From contig NZ_JAUSST010000003.1 of assembly GCF_030812415.1 (NCBI RefSeq), positions 186,001-250,000 on the forward strand: 64,000 nucleotides of DNA, in the 5' to 3' direction. Source of the DNA: Paenibacillus harenae. GTDB lineage: Bacteria > Bacillota > Bacilli > Paenibacillales > Paenibacillaceae. Under the pieces are notes generated by a model that did no database searches, was not told the origin of the DNA, and saw only the letters and a program-made list of their open reading frames with translations. The number at the start of each line of letters is the position of its first letter. Within the stretch, counting starts at the first letter, position 1. Positions 32,799-41,492 of the stretch are shown in pieces. Made by a program: the position numbers and the translations under genes.

Positions 32799-35592
32799 CT
32801 CCTTGAAAGGGATGACAGGCAGCGGTGGCGGTGCGGCTTCGATCAAACGCAGTTTCCCGGCCGCGCCGGGCGAGAAGATCGAGAGAGGCGACGTCGTCAC
32901 CGTCTTCAATAACGAGCTTTATCGGAATGCCGAGCAGCCGGTAAGCAAGCTTCCGCGGTTCAGTCCGGACGTGCTGTACATGCAGCAAGACGAGGATTGC
33001 AGGGCTGTCCATCCGATCGGCGGAGACGGCTTTATCTATATCGGAACAACGAATAAACAAATCAATATATACCGCGTCGATGCTGGGGCTGACGGCATCG
33101 TCGTGAAGGCGCGGAAGTCGATACCGATTTATGGCGTCGAGGGCATTAACTACTTTCTATTTAAGGCGCTCACCGAGGAGACGGGCGTCATCTGCTACTT
33201 GGAGCATAACACGAGCAAATGGGCATTAATGCTTGTTCGGTGGAGCGGGACGGAAGGTCTACAGCTTGGCGAGCGATTCGGTTCGGAGCTGTACGCGAGC
33301 GGAGAACCGGTTATCGAGAGTTTGTCCGTCAGCTCGTTCCTGCTTGTCTGGCATTGCACGAAGGCGGTGCCTCAGCAGCTGAAGGCTCAAGTCTGCACGC
33401 TTGGCGCGGGCGACTCTATCACGTTTCAAGGCGATGCGATGGTGTTGGAAAGCGATGCGAATCTGAACTATGCTTTTTCTTTCAGTAAGCTCTCGGCGAA
33501 TGTGTTCGCGGCCAGCTACTGGCTAAGATCCACCAGTTCGCAAGGCTCTTTGGTTACGAGAATGGTGCTCTTGAACGGAGAAGGAGCGCTCGTTATTGGC
33601 GAAAAGTCCATTGCTAGCACGGTCGGTGCCAATCAAGTTAATCTGAAGCATCTGATTCTCTCACCATCTAAGCTTGTACTCGTAAGCAAGCTGGATTCGA
33701 TGCTTGGCTTCTATACGGTCGTTATTAAAGACGGAAATATACCGATTACTGGCACACCTACTGTGGGCGGTATAACCGAAGCTTTCTACGATGCGGTGAA
33801 AGTATCCGAAGATCGCTTTATGAGCGTCGTCAACTATTATCAGACGGGAGCGCTCGTGTTGTCCCTCTTCGATACAGTTGGCGGCAAGACGACAGTGTTA
33901 TCCAACAAAGCGATACTGAATACGGTCAAAGGCAGCTATAACAGACTTCGGTTCGTTCCGCTGGGCCAATCGCTGTTCGCGCTTACTTTCAATCATGAAC
34001 CGGAGCGGGACTACGCCTATACGCAAGCGATCATGGTCAAGATAACGCCGATCCAGAATGTGATCGAGGATCTGAATCTCCGAGAACAGCTCATTAATGT
34101 GTGGGATCAAGGAGCTGCGGCGGATAGCTTCGGCCTCAGCGCGCTCGGCGAGAGCGGGCGCTTCGTTGCCGCGGGCCGCGGCAGGCTGAAGCTGTTCCGC
34201 TATGCCTGGTCGCCAGTGCGTTTCATCAGTTCCGGCGTTGGCGAATTCGGCGTTTCGACAGGTGATCATGATGTGAACGGCCGGACCTTGGCCTCTATCG
34301 TTCTATCGGACGGCAGCGTGGCCGTCGCTTATCGGGAGCGGGACACTTGGCATGGCAAGCTTTCCGTCTTCCGCATGGACATCGAAAGCGGAGACTATCG
34401 TCCGGTGCTCTCTCATACGTTCTCGTACAGCCATGTCGATAACATCAGCATGGCGGAGGTTGTTCCGGGCAAGATCGCGCTCCAATACAAGCAGCGGTTG
34501 ATTCCTGCTTACGATTCCAAGCAAATGAATCGGGGCGATGGCTCAGACGAGGTTAAAGTCATGATAGCTACCGTATCGGCAGCAGGGCTCTCCGGCAAGA
34601 CAACGACAAGCTTCAACCTGCCGGAGCATTATATCAACAGCACGATCGTAAAGCTGGATAACGGCTATTTGCTTCATGCCGGGGTAACGGACCGGCTGGC
34701 GGTTATGGCACGGGTCGTGAAGTGCGAGGCGACCGGAGAGAGCATCACCTTCACGGCGATGCAGCAATCCGAGACGATCGATTATGAAAGGCTGCATGCT
34801 TCGGTGGTTCGCTTAGGTCCAAACAAAGTCGCCATTCGTTCGGACATCAGAACGATGATCGCAGAGGTTGACGACAACGGTGCCCTCCTCGTATCGCAAG
34901 TGTACTATATCGAGCTGTCGAATCGCGTGACTGGAGGCGTGGTGGGCGACGGCCAAGGCGGCCTGATCCAATTAACGACCCATAGCACAGGCAACGAAGC
35001 ACTGCTTGAGCTGACGCCGTATGGAAGCTCAGGCCTCGCACTCTATCAAACGGACGACACGATGGCCCGCAAGCAATCGGCTATGGGGATTTTGACAGAT
35101 ATAAGCCGGATGGACGGCAAGGCAGCTTTCGTCTATAAGTCAAGATGGGCAAGCGGGAGAATGGCCAGCAAAAACGAGCCGCATCAGTTGCTTCGCCTTG
35201 CTTTGCTTAGTACGGAAGACTTCCCTCATGACGATCGGTTCTATCCGTTCCCGGGCTCCGAAGATACGCAGCCTGTCTTTGTGCCGCTCGGCGGACAGCG
35301 CGCTTTCTGCATAGGCACAGATCCTGCCGGCAATCAAATCTACATGCTCGCGTACAGCGACGGCGATAAACTTTCCTTCGGCAAGCCGAATTTGAAGGCG
35401 CATGGAATCGCGGTCTCGGGCGGCGAAGCCGGCGCACTCGTCGAAGTCGCGATGCGCGGCATCGCAGAATACGATGAGCCGTTGAAGGCCGGATCGGTCT
35501 ATTACAACAACCGCGACGGCAGATTATCTATGGATGCTGCCGGTAACAAGGTAGGCCTCGCCATTTCGGAGCATGAGCTTTTGATAGAATAA
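32791..35592 (+). CDS. Large beta-propeller-like protein, candidate receptor-binding fibre
   Basis: A 933-residue protein, the last gene of the operon, starting with GTG at 32791. After about 60 residues it becomes a long series of blade-like units of roughly 45-60 residues. They carry patterns such as SPSKLVLVSK, EDRFMSVVNYY, LGQSLFALTFNH, GSVAVAYRERD, PGKIALQYKQR, LDNGYLLHAGV and GPNKVAIRSD, each followed by paired strands. This resembles the propeller repeats of large phage fibres that bind host surface glycans. The first residues (GSGGGAASIKRSFPA) may attach it to the preceding small proteins. There is no enzymatic motif or membrane segment. It is the best candidate for target recognition. 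Confidence 0.6.
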   Translation: MYSSLKGMTGSGGGAASIKRSFPAAPGEKIERGDVVTVFNNELYRNAEQPVSKLPRFSPDVLYMQQDEDCRAVHPIGGDGFIYIGTTNKQINIYRVDAGADGIVVKARKSIPIYGVEGINYFLFKALTEETGVICYLEHNTSKWALMLVRWSGTEGLQLGERFGSELYASGEPVIESLSVSSFLLVWHCTKAVPQQLKAQVCTLGAGDSITFQGDAMVLESDANLNYAFSFSKLSANVFAASYWLRSTSSQGSLVTRMVLLNGEGALVIGEKSIASTVGANQVNLKHLILSPSKLVLVSKLDSMLGFYTVVIKDGNIPITGTPTVGGITEAFYDAVKVSEDRFMSVVNYYQTGALVLSLFDTVGGKTTVLSNKAILNTVKGSYNRLRFVPLGQSLFALTFNHEPERDYAYTQAIMVKITPIQNVIEDLNLREQLINVWDQGAAADSFGLSALGESGRFVAAGRGRLKLFRYAWSPVRFISSGVGEFGVSTGDHDVNGRTLASIVLSDGSVAVAYRERDTWHGKLSVFRMDIESGDYRPVLSHTFSYSHVDNISMAEVVPGKIALQYKQRLIPAYDSKQMNRGDGSDEVKVMIATVSAAGLSGKTTTSFNLPEHYINSTIVKLDNGYLLHAGVTDRLAVMARVVKCEATGESITFTAMQQSETIDYERLHASVVRLGPNKVAIRSDIRTMIAEVDDNGALLVSQVYYIELSNRVTGGVVGDGQGGLIQLTTHSTGNEALLELTPYGSSGLALYQTDDTMARKQSAMGILTDISRMDGKAAFVYKSRWASGRMASKNEPHQLLRLALLSTEDFPHDDRFYPFPGSEDTQPVFVPLGGQRAFCIGTDPAGNQIYMLAYSDGDKLSFGKPNLKAHGIAVSGGEAGALVEVAMRGIAEYDEPLKAGSVYYNNRDGRLSMDAAGNKVGLAISEHELLIE

Positions 35593-35610
35593 TAAGAGCC
35601 TATAAGAGAA

Positions 35611-35645
35611 CAAGGGCAGTCTGCTATGTCAGCCGACTGCCCTTG
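35611..35645. terminator. Bidirectional terminator between the tail operon and the acyltransferase operon
   Basis: CAAGGGCAGTC at 35611-35621 pairs perfectly with GACTGCCCTTG ending at 35645. The convergent genes on either side both end nearby. The T run is poor on either strand, so termination efficiency is uncertain. Confidence 0.6.
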
Positions 35646-35663
35646 AACTATATCCAATGAGAC

Positions 35664-36725
35664 TTAAGCTTGCAAAGTCACTCGTCGTTTCCTCTTGTAC
35701 AAGATCATCGTAAGGGTTAAGCATTCCAGAAGGGATAGCGTCAGGTAGACGATGTCCTGAGACACGTTCATGCTTGCGATGTCCCAGTCTAACAACAGAA
35801 GATTGATTCGCATAAACGGAATATGTCCGACGAACGTCACGATGCTGAACAAGTTGATAAAGGTATGATAGGTTTGCACGGCTTTCCACTTGATATGTAT
35901 GATCCCATAGAAGAGAAGCAGCGTGCCCGGCAATATGCTGAGCGCAAGCTTGTAATCGTTGCTCCACTCGGCGTAATTAAGCAGAATCAGAAGCTCCGCT
36001 GCGGTTAATACCACAGTACCGATAAGGAAGCGCCATGCTCTCCATTGGCAGAACTTCTCTTCATACTTCGCAATTAATATGCCGGCTAAGACAAAGGTCA
36101 AACCAAATCCCAAATACCGATAAATAAACAGCTTTGCATAGCTGAAGATAGAGCTGTCGTTGGAAGTAAATCCGTCGAAGATGGCATTTGTCATAGGAAT
36201 AAAGCTGCCGCATACGAATAAAGTCAACAAAAAACCGGCAATTGCAAGGATGACCGCAAGGCGCAGGGCACGCCTCTCATAGACGAGCCAGTAACAGGCA
36301 GCCATGCTGAACAGGAGCGGCGGTATAAACCATAACTGAACGAGAGGACCGTTGAGTACGACCGCAATGATCAGGATTCTAGCTTGGAGGGCGATATTGC
36401 TTAGAGTCGGACCGCTTCGGATCAGCTCTGGGATGATATGCTCTACGGTAAATAAAATACAGAACAAGCCGTAAAGCAAGGAGAGCCTTGCTATGTACTT
36501 TAGAACATATTGTCTGGCATTTGCCGCGTGTTTCCATCCGTTGTATGCCAAAAATCCGGAAATCACATAGAAGCACGGGACAACCGTACCGAGCATGGGG
36601 GTTAAAAATTTAAATTGCTGATTCGAGAAATCGTTCATATAGCGGATTAGCATCGTATGGGCCAGCAGAACGACAAGACAGCCGGCGAGCTTGAATAACG
36701 TTATTCCGGAATAGTACTTACGCAT
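35664..36725 (-). CDS. Acyltransferase family 3 membrane protein
   Basis: A 353-residue protein with about ten membrane helices. The early LFKLAGCLVVLLAHTML carries the family's conserved His. PCFYVISGFLAYNG and LWFIPPLLFSMA match the conserved loops of acyltransferase 3 enzymes. Its start overlaps the end of the acyl-CoA ligase gene by 8 bases, with GGAGGAG upstream, so the two proteins are translated together. A ligase that activates an acid and a membrane acyltransferase suggest acylation of a glycan or lipid at the cell surface. It is not closely similar to the acyltransferase at the left window edge. Confidence 0.85.
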   Translation of the reverse strand: MRKYYSGITLFKLAGCLVVLLAHTMLIRYMNDFSNQQFKFLTPMLGTVVPCFYVISGFLAYNGWKHAANARQYVLKYIARLSLLYGLFCILFTVEHIIPELIRSGPTLSNIALQARILIIAVVLNGPLVQLWFIPPLLFSMAACYWLVYERRALRLAVILAIAGFLLTLFVCGSFIPMTNAIFDGFTSNDSSIFSYAKLFIYRYLGFGLTFVLAGILIAKYEEKFCQWRAWRFLIGTVVLTAAELLILLNYAEWSNDYKLALSILPGTLLLFYGIIHIKWKAVQTYHTFINLFSIVTFVGHIPFMRINLLLLDWDIASMNVSQDIVYLTLSLLECLTLTMILYKRKRRVTLQA

Positions 36726-38481
36726 GAATCTTGGACTCCTCCAGCTGCTTCATCGCCAGCTCTTTCATCATGCCAACGGCAATTTTCCCTGTCGGGGATA
36801 ATGGCAGCTCAGGAAGAAACACGACATATCGCGGGACTTTAAAAGCCGAAAGGCGAACAGCCAAAATCTCCTTGAGCGACTCAGCGGTCGCAATGGAGCC
36901 TGGCCTTGCAACGACGCAAGCACAGACTTGTTCACCGTATAAGTCGTCCGGGATGCCCAGTACAAAGGCTTCCTCGATATCATGGTTTTGAAGCAGCAGA
37001 TTTTCGATTTCGACAGGAGAGATTTTTTCGCCTCCGCGCGAAATGAGTCGGCGCAGCCTTCCGGAAATCGTCAGTATGTTGCTGTCATCCAAGTAACCCA
37101 GATCCCCCGTCTTGAACCATCCGTCACTCGTGAAGCAAGATAGATTATGGTGCTTATCCATATATTTCATGACACGATAGCTTCGCACTACAACCTCTCC
37201 ATGCTCCTGATTTGGCAGCGTTCCCCCTGTTTCGGGATGCATAATCTTTACTTCCACACCTCGATCTACTTTGCCCGCGAGGCTGTAATCATTGGACTCG
37301 AACTTCTCGAAGTCAATCACGCCGCTCAGTAAACGGGAACGAATAAGCAGCTTAAATAAAAGCGAAAGCAGCATATTGTTTCGTCCTTTATTGAAACAGG
37401 TTCCATTAGCCACCGAGCCGGTCTCCGAAGACCCGTACGTGACCATGAAAAATAAAAGTTTAAGCTCTTCATTGACTTTCCGAAGCAACGAGCCGCTTAC
37501 TGCCGCCGAAGTGAACGAAATGCCGATAAGCGAAGAAAGACCGGAGAGATCTTCTTTAGAGGCAGATAGAATTCGCTGAACCATATATGGAGTGCCGACC
37601 ATAATCTTGCAAGCTTCCTGTTCGACTGCTTTAATCACATGAAGAGGATGGAAGTAACCGAGGAGTACAATCCGCACGTTGCAAACTTTCAAGTTCGTAA
37701 ATATCGTCCCGAATCCGCCTAGATGATAGAGCGGCAATAAGCTTATCAATGAGAAACGTCGAGCGATTATATCGGTTGCCTTGCCAAGCAAACCAGCCGT
37801 CCTCGTTGTTTTTTTGTTTGTCGGTTTCGTTGATAGAAAAGCAGCCGTCGTACGAATAACGCCTTTTGGGAAGGCCGTCGTCCCTGAGGTGTATAAAAGG
37901 ATGAGAGGGTCGCTAACCGTTACCGCTTTGCAATGAGCAAGAAACATCTCCTCGGAAGCCTCGGAAGCTATCGTTGTCAATTCAGAGAAAGGACGCAGCG
38001 GCGAGGGTAGTTCTCCGTCTCCGTCTACTACGAATATAGAATCCGGAATCCATGGGGCATCTGTGATATTGCTCCTGCATTCCGCTATGATCTCCAAGAG
38101 CATGGACGGGTAGTTCATATGATGGCCTTCGGTTCCGATTATCATTGCCGCAGGTTTGGCGCTTTGCAAATACACCTTTATTTCATCTTTCTTCGAATAA
38201 GCGTTCAGAGGCACGATTACAGCGCCGATACTGGCAATGGCAAACATGGAAATGATAAGTTCGGCTCTACCGGTCATAAGGAGGGCGACGGAATCTCCCT
38301 TCTTAATGCCGAGTTGCAGGAGGCCTTTGGCCAACGCTTGCGTTTCATTCCACAGCGAACCCCAAGCATAATGCTGATTCAGTTGAGGAAAGCTGTACGC
38401 AATGTCAGCGGGGGAGGAAACTGCGCGTTTTTGCAGGAGAAAAGGGATAGTATCCGGATTGAGTGCATGACGGACGATCAT
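36718..38481 (-). CDS. AMP-dependent acyl-CoA synthetase/ligase
   Basis: A 587-residue class I adenylate-forming enzyme. LILLYTSGTTAFPKGV is the P-loop (about residues 193-208), TYGSSETGS the A5 motif, and GWFKTGDLGYLDD the A7 region. RLRRLISRGGEKISPVEIE is the hinge, and SPTGKI holds the catalytic Lys near residue 568. It makes an acyl-AMP and then an acyl-CoA or acyl-carrier product; chain length is not predictable. ATG 38481 follows AGAAGGAG. It forms an overlapping pair with the acyltransferase. The two genes look lower in G+C than their neighbours, so recent acquisition is possible. Confidence 0.88.
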   Translation of the reverse strand: MIVRHALNPDTIPFLLQKRAVSSPADIAYSFPQLNQHYAWGSLWNETQALAKGLLQLGIKKGDSVALLMTGRAELIISMFAIASIGAVIVPLNAYSKKDEIKVYLQSAKPAAMIIGTEGHHMNYPSMLLEIIAECRSNITDAPWIPDSIFVVDGDGELPSPLRPFSELTTIASEASEEMFLAHCKAVTVSDPLILLYTSGTTAFPKGVIRTTAAFLSTKPTNKKTTRTAGLLGKATDIIARRFSLISLLPLYHLGGFGTIFTNLKVCNVRIVLLGYFHPLHVIKAVEQEACKIMVGTPYMVQRILSASKEDLSGLSSLIGISFTSAAVSGSLLRKVNEELKLLFFMVTYGSSETGSVANGTCFNKGRNNMLLSLLFKLLIRSRLLSGVIDFEKFESNDYSLAGKVDRGVEVKIMHPETGGTLPNQEHGEVVVRSYRVMKYMDKHHNLSCFTSDGWFKTGDLGYLDDSNILTISGRLRRLISRGGEKISPVEIENLLLQNHDIEEAFVLGIPDDLYGEQVCACVVARPGSIATAESLKEILAVRLSAFKVPRYVVFLPELPLSPTGKIAVGMMKELAMKQLEESKIHA

Positions 38482-38635
38482 TAAAGAACGCTCCTTCTAA
38501 TTATAAAAAAACGGGCTGTAATCGCTTTCTTGCAGCCATCTCCGTAACAATATAGCATTTTTTTTGTTCTTTAAAAAGAATTAAATTGAGCCGCAATAAG
38601 TGGAGCTCCCACTATGTTGCGGATTGCTGTGTTGC

Positions 38636-38641
38636 TATAAT
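38636..38641 (+). promoter_or_regulatory. Possible -10 box of the fetAB-like operon
   Basis: A perfect TATAAT lies 31 bases before the GTG start of the ATPase gene, but no clear -35 box is seen at 16-18 bases upstream. Confidence 0.35.
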
Positions 38642-38672
38642 GGAACGAGATCAGAAAGGAGGGCTCCCGTGC

Positions 38673-39410
38673 GTGATTCCGATATTGCAGTTGGAAAATA
38701 TTAAGAAAAACCGGCGTGCGGAAGAAAGTACCCCTTTGTTCGCCGGCGTGAATGCCGAGGTGGCCGAGCCGGACAGCATTGCGCTGCTTGGCGTGTCCGG
38801 GCAAGGCAAGAGCACGCTGCTGCGCATAATGTCCTTATTGGATGCGCCAGACGGAGGCGAGATCCGCTTGCATAATAATCCGCAGGCGGAGATGGATCCG
38901 CGACAATGGCGGATGAACGTTTGTTATGTAGCCCAGCAGGCGGTCATGCTGCCCGGAACGATCGACGACAACATAAAGACGGCAAGTCTGCTGCATGGGA
39001 AGCCCTTTGATCGCGAGCATGCCGAACGTCTGAGAGAGCGGCTGGGACTCGGCGGACTGGATCCCGCCAAGAAAGCGTCCGAGCTGTCGGGAGGCGAGAA
39101 ACAGCGCGTATCGCTGCTTCGCTCGTTAATGCTGCGGCCGCAGGTACTGCTGCTGGACGAAGTGACGGCGTCCCTTGATCAGGCCTCCAAGCAGAAGGTG
39201 GAGGATGTGCTGCTGGAGCGGCATCGCGAGGAGGGGACGACGTTGATTTGGGTGACGCATGACTTGGAGCAGGCCCTTCAGGTTAGCCGTACCGTATGGT
39301 TTATGGCGGAAGGTACGCTGCTCGAGAAAGGCGGGACCGAGTCGTTTTTCCAACATCCGGCTACGGACGCCGGGCTCAAGTACATTCGAGCCTCAGGAAG
39401 CGGGGAATAG
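38673..39410 (+). CDS. fetA: ABC transporter ATPase of a FetAB-type metal exporter
   Basis: A 245-residue single ATPase: Walker A GVSGQGKST, Q-loop VAQQAVMLPGT, signature LSGGEKQR, Walker B VLLLDEVTASLD, H-loop VTHDLEQAL. Among ABC ATPases the short form next to an UPF0014 permease is FetA (YbbL), reported to help export iron or resist oxidative stress. The start is GTG at 38673, with AAGGAGG 10 bases upstream; an in-frame ATG at 38586 would cover the TATAAT and is rejected. It lies 3 bases before the permease gene. The transported ion here is inferred from the family. Confidence 0.8.
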   Translation: MIPILQLENIKKNRRAEESTPLFAGVNAEVAEPDSIALLGVSGQGKSTLLRIMSLLDAPDGGEIRLHNNPQAEMDPRQWRMNVCYVAQQAVMLPGTIDDNIKTASLLHGKPFDREHAERLRERLGLGGLDPAKKASELSGGEKQRVSLLRSLMLRPQVLLLDEVTASLDQASKQKVEDVLLERHREEGTTLIWVTHDLEQALQVSRTVWFMAEGTLLEKGGTESFFQHPATDAGLKYIRASGSGE

Positions 39411-39413
39411 CTG

Positions 39414-40175
39414 ATGTCGTTATTGGCGCTTAGCTTTACGCTGCTGTTCGTTATGATTACGATGCTGGTGTCCGTGTGGCAGAAGCTCGGCCTGGAGAGG
39501 GATATCGCAATCGGCACGATACGTTCCGCCGTTCAGTTGCTGCTCGTGGGGTATGTGCTGCAATTCGTATTCAACACGAAGAACGTGCTGCTGATTGCCT
39601 TGATCGTACTGTTTATGCTTACGATCGCTTGCTTGAACGCGGCGAAGAGAGGGGCCGGCCTGCGCGGAATCGTATGGCGGGTTGCCGCGGCGATCGGCAC
39701 GACGGAGCTGCTGATGATGGGACTGCTGATCGGCTTCGGCATTATCGATGCGACGGCGCAATACATCATTCCGATTAGCGGCATGACGATTGGCAACGCG
39801 ATGGTCGTAGCCGGCCTCTTCCTGAATCAAATGAAGCAGGAGGTCGAGGCTTCCAAAGGCGAGATCGAGGTGCTGCTGTCGCTTGGCTCTAATGCGAAGC
39901 AGGCGATGGCCGGCGTGACGAAGCGGGCGGTCAAATCAAGCATGATTCCGACGATCGACGGCATGAAGACGGTAGGTCTCGTTCAGCTTCCGGGCATGAT
40001 GACGGGCATGATTATCGCCGGGGCGAACCCGATCGATGCGGTGCGCTACCAGATCTTGATCGTGTTCGCCTTCGCCAGCTCGGCGGCAGTTACGAGCATC
40101 ATATTAAGCTTGCTTAGCTACCGGTTATGGTTTACGAAAGACCTGCGCATTCAAATTCCAGAGCAAAAAGGATGA
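39414..40175 (+). CDS. fetB: FetB-type ABC permease (UPF0014)
   Basis: A 253-residue membrane protein with about seven helices. It carries the UPF0014 signatures RDIAIGTIRSAVQLLLVGYV, PISGMTIGNAMVVAGLFLN and MKTVGLVQLPGMMTGMIIAGANP, followed by DAVRYQILIVF. It pairs with the upstream ATPase to form a putative iron exporter at the cytoplasmic membrane. The ATG lies 3 bases after the ATPase stop. The end is next to the start of the lactonase-like gene, so all three may be co-transcribed. Confidence 0.9.
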   Translation: MSLLALSFTLLFVMITMLVSVWQKLGLERDIAIGTIRSAVQLLLVGYVLQFVFNTKNVLLIALIVLFMLTIACLNAAKRGAGLRGIVWRVAAAIGTTELLMMGLLIGFGIIDATAQYIIPISGMTIGNAMVVAGLFLNQMKQEVEASKGEIEVLLSLGSNAKQAMAGVTKRAVKSSMIPTIDGMKTVGLVQLPGMMTGMIIAGANPIDAVRYQILIVFAFASSAAVTSIILSLLSYRLWFTKDLRIQIPEQKG

Positions 40176-40183
40176 TATTCGAA

Positions 40184-41026
40184 ATGAACGTATACAAGAG
40201 CGGGGCGGAGCTGCTGAGCGAGATCGAGGCGACGAAACTTCCGAAGCAGATGCTGGCGCTATGGGCAATGGGGCAAGAGGGCTTCCTGATTAAGTGGAGG
40301 GAACGTACGGTATTGTTCGATCCTTACTTAAGCGATTGGGTATACGAAAGCAGCGGGCCGCCATGGTCGCGGGCATTCGAGCCGCCGCTTGCTCCAGCGC
40401 AGTGCACCGGCGTGGATTACGTCGTATGCTCCCATCATCATGAGGATCATATGGACAAGCTGACGCTGCAAGCGATCGGGAAGTCTGCAACGACGAAGTT
40501 TATCGTGCCGAAGGCGCATCTTGGGCTAATGAAGGAATGGGGCTTCCGTGACGGGCAGCTTATCGGCATTTCGCACGGGCAAACGCTCGAACTGGCGGAC
40601 GGTCTTCTGCTCGAGGCGCATGCCGCCAAGCATGAACAATTCGAGACGGACGAAGGCGGCGAGCATAAATTTCTCGGGTTTGTCGCCAGCTTCGGCGGCG
40701 TGCAGGTGTACCATGCCGGAGATACGGTCGGTTTTCCCGAGCTGGCGGAATGGCTTAAACCGAAGCGAATCGATATCGCGATGCTGCCGATTAACGGGCG
40801 CGACTTCGTCCGCGGCGCCAAAGGCATCGTCGGCAACTGCAATTACCGCGAGGCGATCGAGATTGCCGCACAGATCCAAGCAGACATGCTCGTTCCGATG
40901 CACTACGGCCTTTTCCCGCACAATGACGAGAATCCGGCCTACTTCGTCGATTATGCGTATCGGAACTATCCGGCGCGGAAGTTCCATATGTTCGCACCCG
41001 GCGAGCGGTTTATTTACATGAAGTAG
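40184..41026 (+). CDS. MBL-fold hydrolase, UlaG-like (lactonase family)
   Basis: About 280 residues. The metallo-beta-lactamase motif is CSHHHEDHMDK (HxHxDH type), with further metal ligands in VYHAGDT and PMHYGLFPHN. The layout and the inserted block WYVYESSGPPWSRAFEPPL-like region resemble L-ascorbate-6-phosphate lactonase UlaG, a manganese-dependent enzyme, but no other ascorbate genes are nearby, so the substrate may differ. I use the ATG at 40184 because AAAGGATG lies 8-9 bases upstream; ATG 40172 overlaps the fetB stop, and 40127 lies inside fetB. Confidence 0.85.
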   Translation: MNVYKSGAELLSEIEATKLPKQMLALWAMGQEGFLIKWRERTVLFDPYLSDWVYESSGPPWSRAFEPPLAPAQCTGVDYVVCSHHHEDHMDKLTLQAIGKSATTKFIVPKAHLGLMKEWGFRDGQLIGISHGQTLELADGLLLEAHAAKHEQFETDEGGEHKFLGFVASFGGVQVYHAGDTVGFPELAEWLKPKRIDIAMLPINGRDFVRGAKGIVGNCNYREAIEIAAQIQADMLVPMHYGLFPHNDENPAYFVDYAYRNYPARKFHMFAPGERFIYMK

Positions 41027-41034
41027 GGATAGGC

Positions 41035-41463
41035 TTACTTTAGCTTGAATACGACGACTCCAGCGACCATAATGGCGATGCCGAGCAGCTTATTCATCGT
41101 GAACGGCACTTTCTCGATCCCGAATAACCCAAAACTATCGATCAGCAGCGCCACGATGAGCTGCGCGATCAGCAGCAGTGCAACCGAGTAGGCCGGTCCA
41201 AGCGCCGTGATTCCTTTCATGACGGAGAAGACGATCATGACGCCGAGCGCTCCGCCGACCAAGTACAGCTTATTGACGGTCGGAAGCTTGGCGATGCTGC
41301 CGTCCTTCAAAATCAACATAATAATAAGCGACAGCGCGAAGCCGGTTCCGTGGACGAATGTATTCGTCACCCAGAATCCGGCTTTCTCGCTTAATCTCGT
41401 ATTGAAGACGCTTTGTATGCTGACGAAGATCCCTCCAAGCAATGAATAAATAATTCCCATCAT
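41035..41463 (-). CDS. YdcZ/DUF606 small DMT-type permease
   Basis: A 142-residue membrane protein with five hydrophobic helices, starting MGIIYSLLGGIFVSIQSVFN, the usual opening of the YdcZ (DUF606) family. VGGALGVMIVFSVMKGI and ALLLIAQLIVALLID follow. These half-size DMT proteins probably work as dimers; substrates are unknown. It lies 29 bases downstream of the Crp/Fnr regulator on the same strand and is preceded by GGAGGCGG, so they are probably co-transcribed. Either of two adjacent ATG codons could start it. Confidence 0.88.
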   Translation of the reverse strand: MMGIIYSLLGGIFVSIQSVFNTRLSEKAGFWVTNTFVHGTGFALSLIIMLILKDGSIAKLPTVNKLYLVGGALGVMIVFSVMKGITALGPAYSVALLLIAQLIVALLIDSFGLFGIEKVPFTMNKLLGIAIMVAGVVVFKLK

Positions 41464-41492
41464 CGTTTACCGCCTCCTTCTATTTCTCATCA

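Noticed and set aside
16813-35592. Reading the tail cluster as a complete prophage
   Set aside because: No integrase, replication, terminase, portal, capsid or lysis genes and no attachment repeats were seen on either side.
16813-35592. Reading the tail cluster as a classical extracellular contractile injection system (eCIS/Afp type)
   Set aside because: No AAA+ ATPase of the eCIS type and no toxin cargo genes were found. The core genes are of PBSX type instead.
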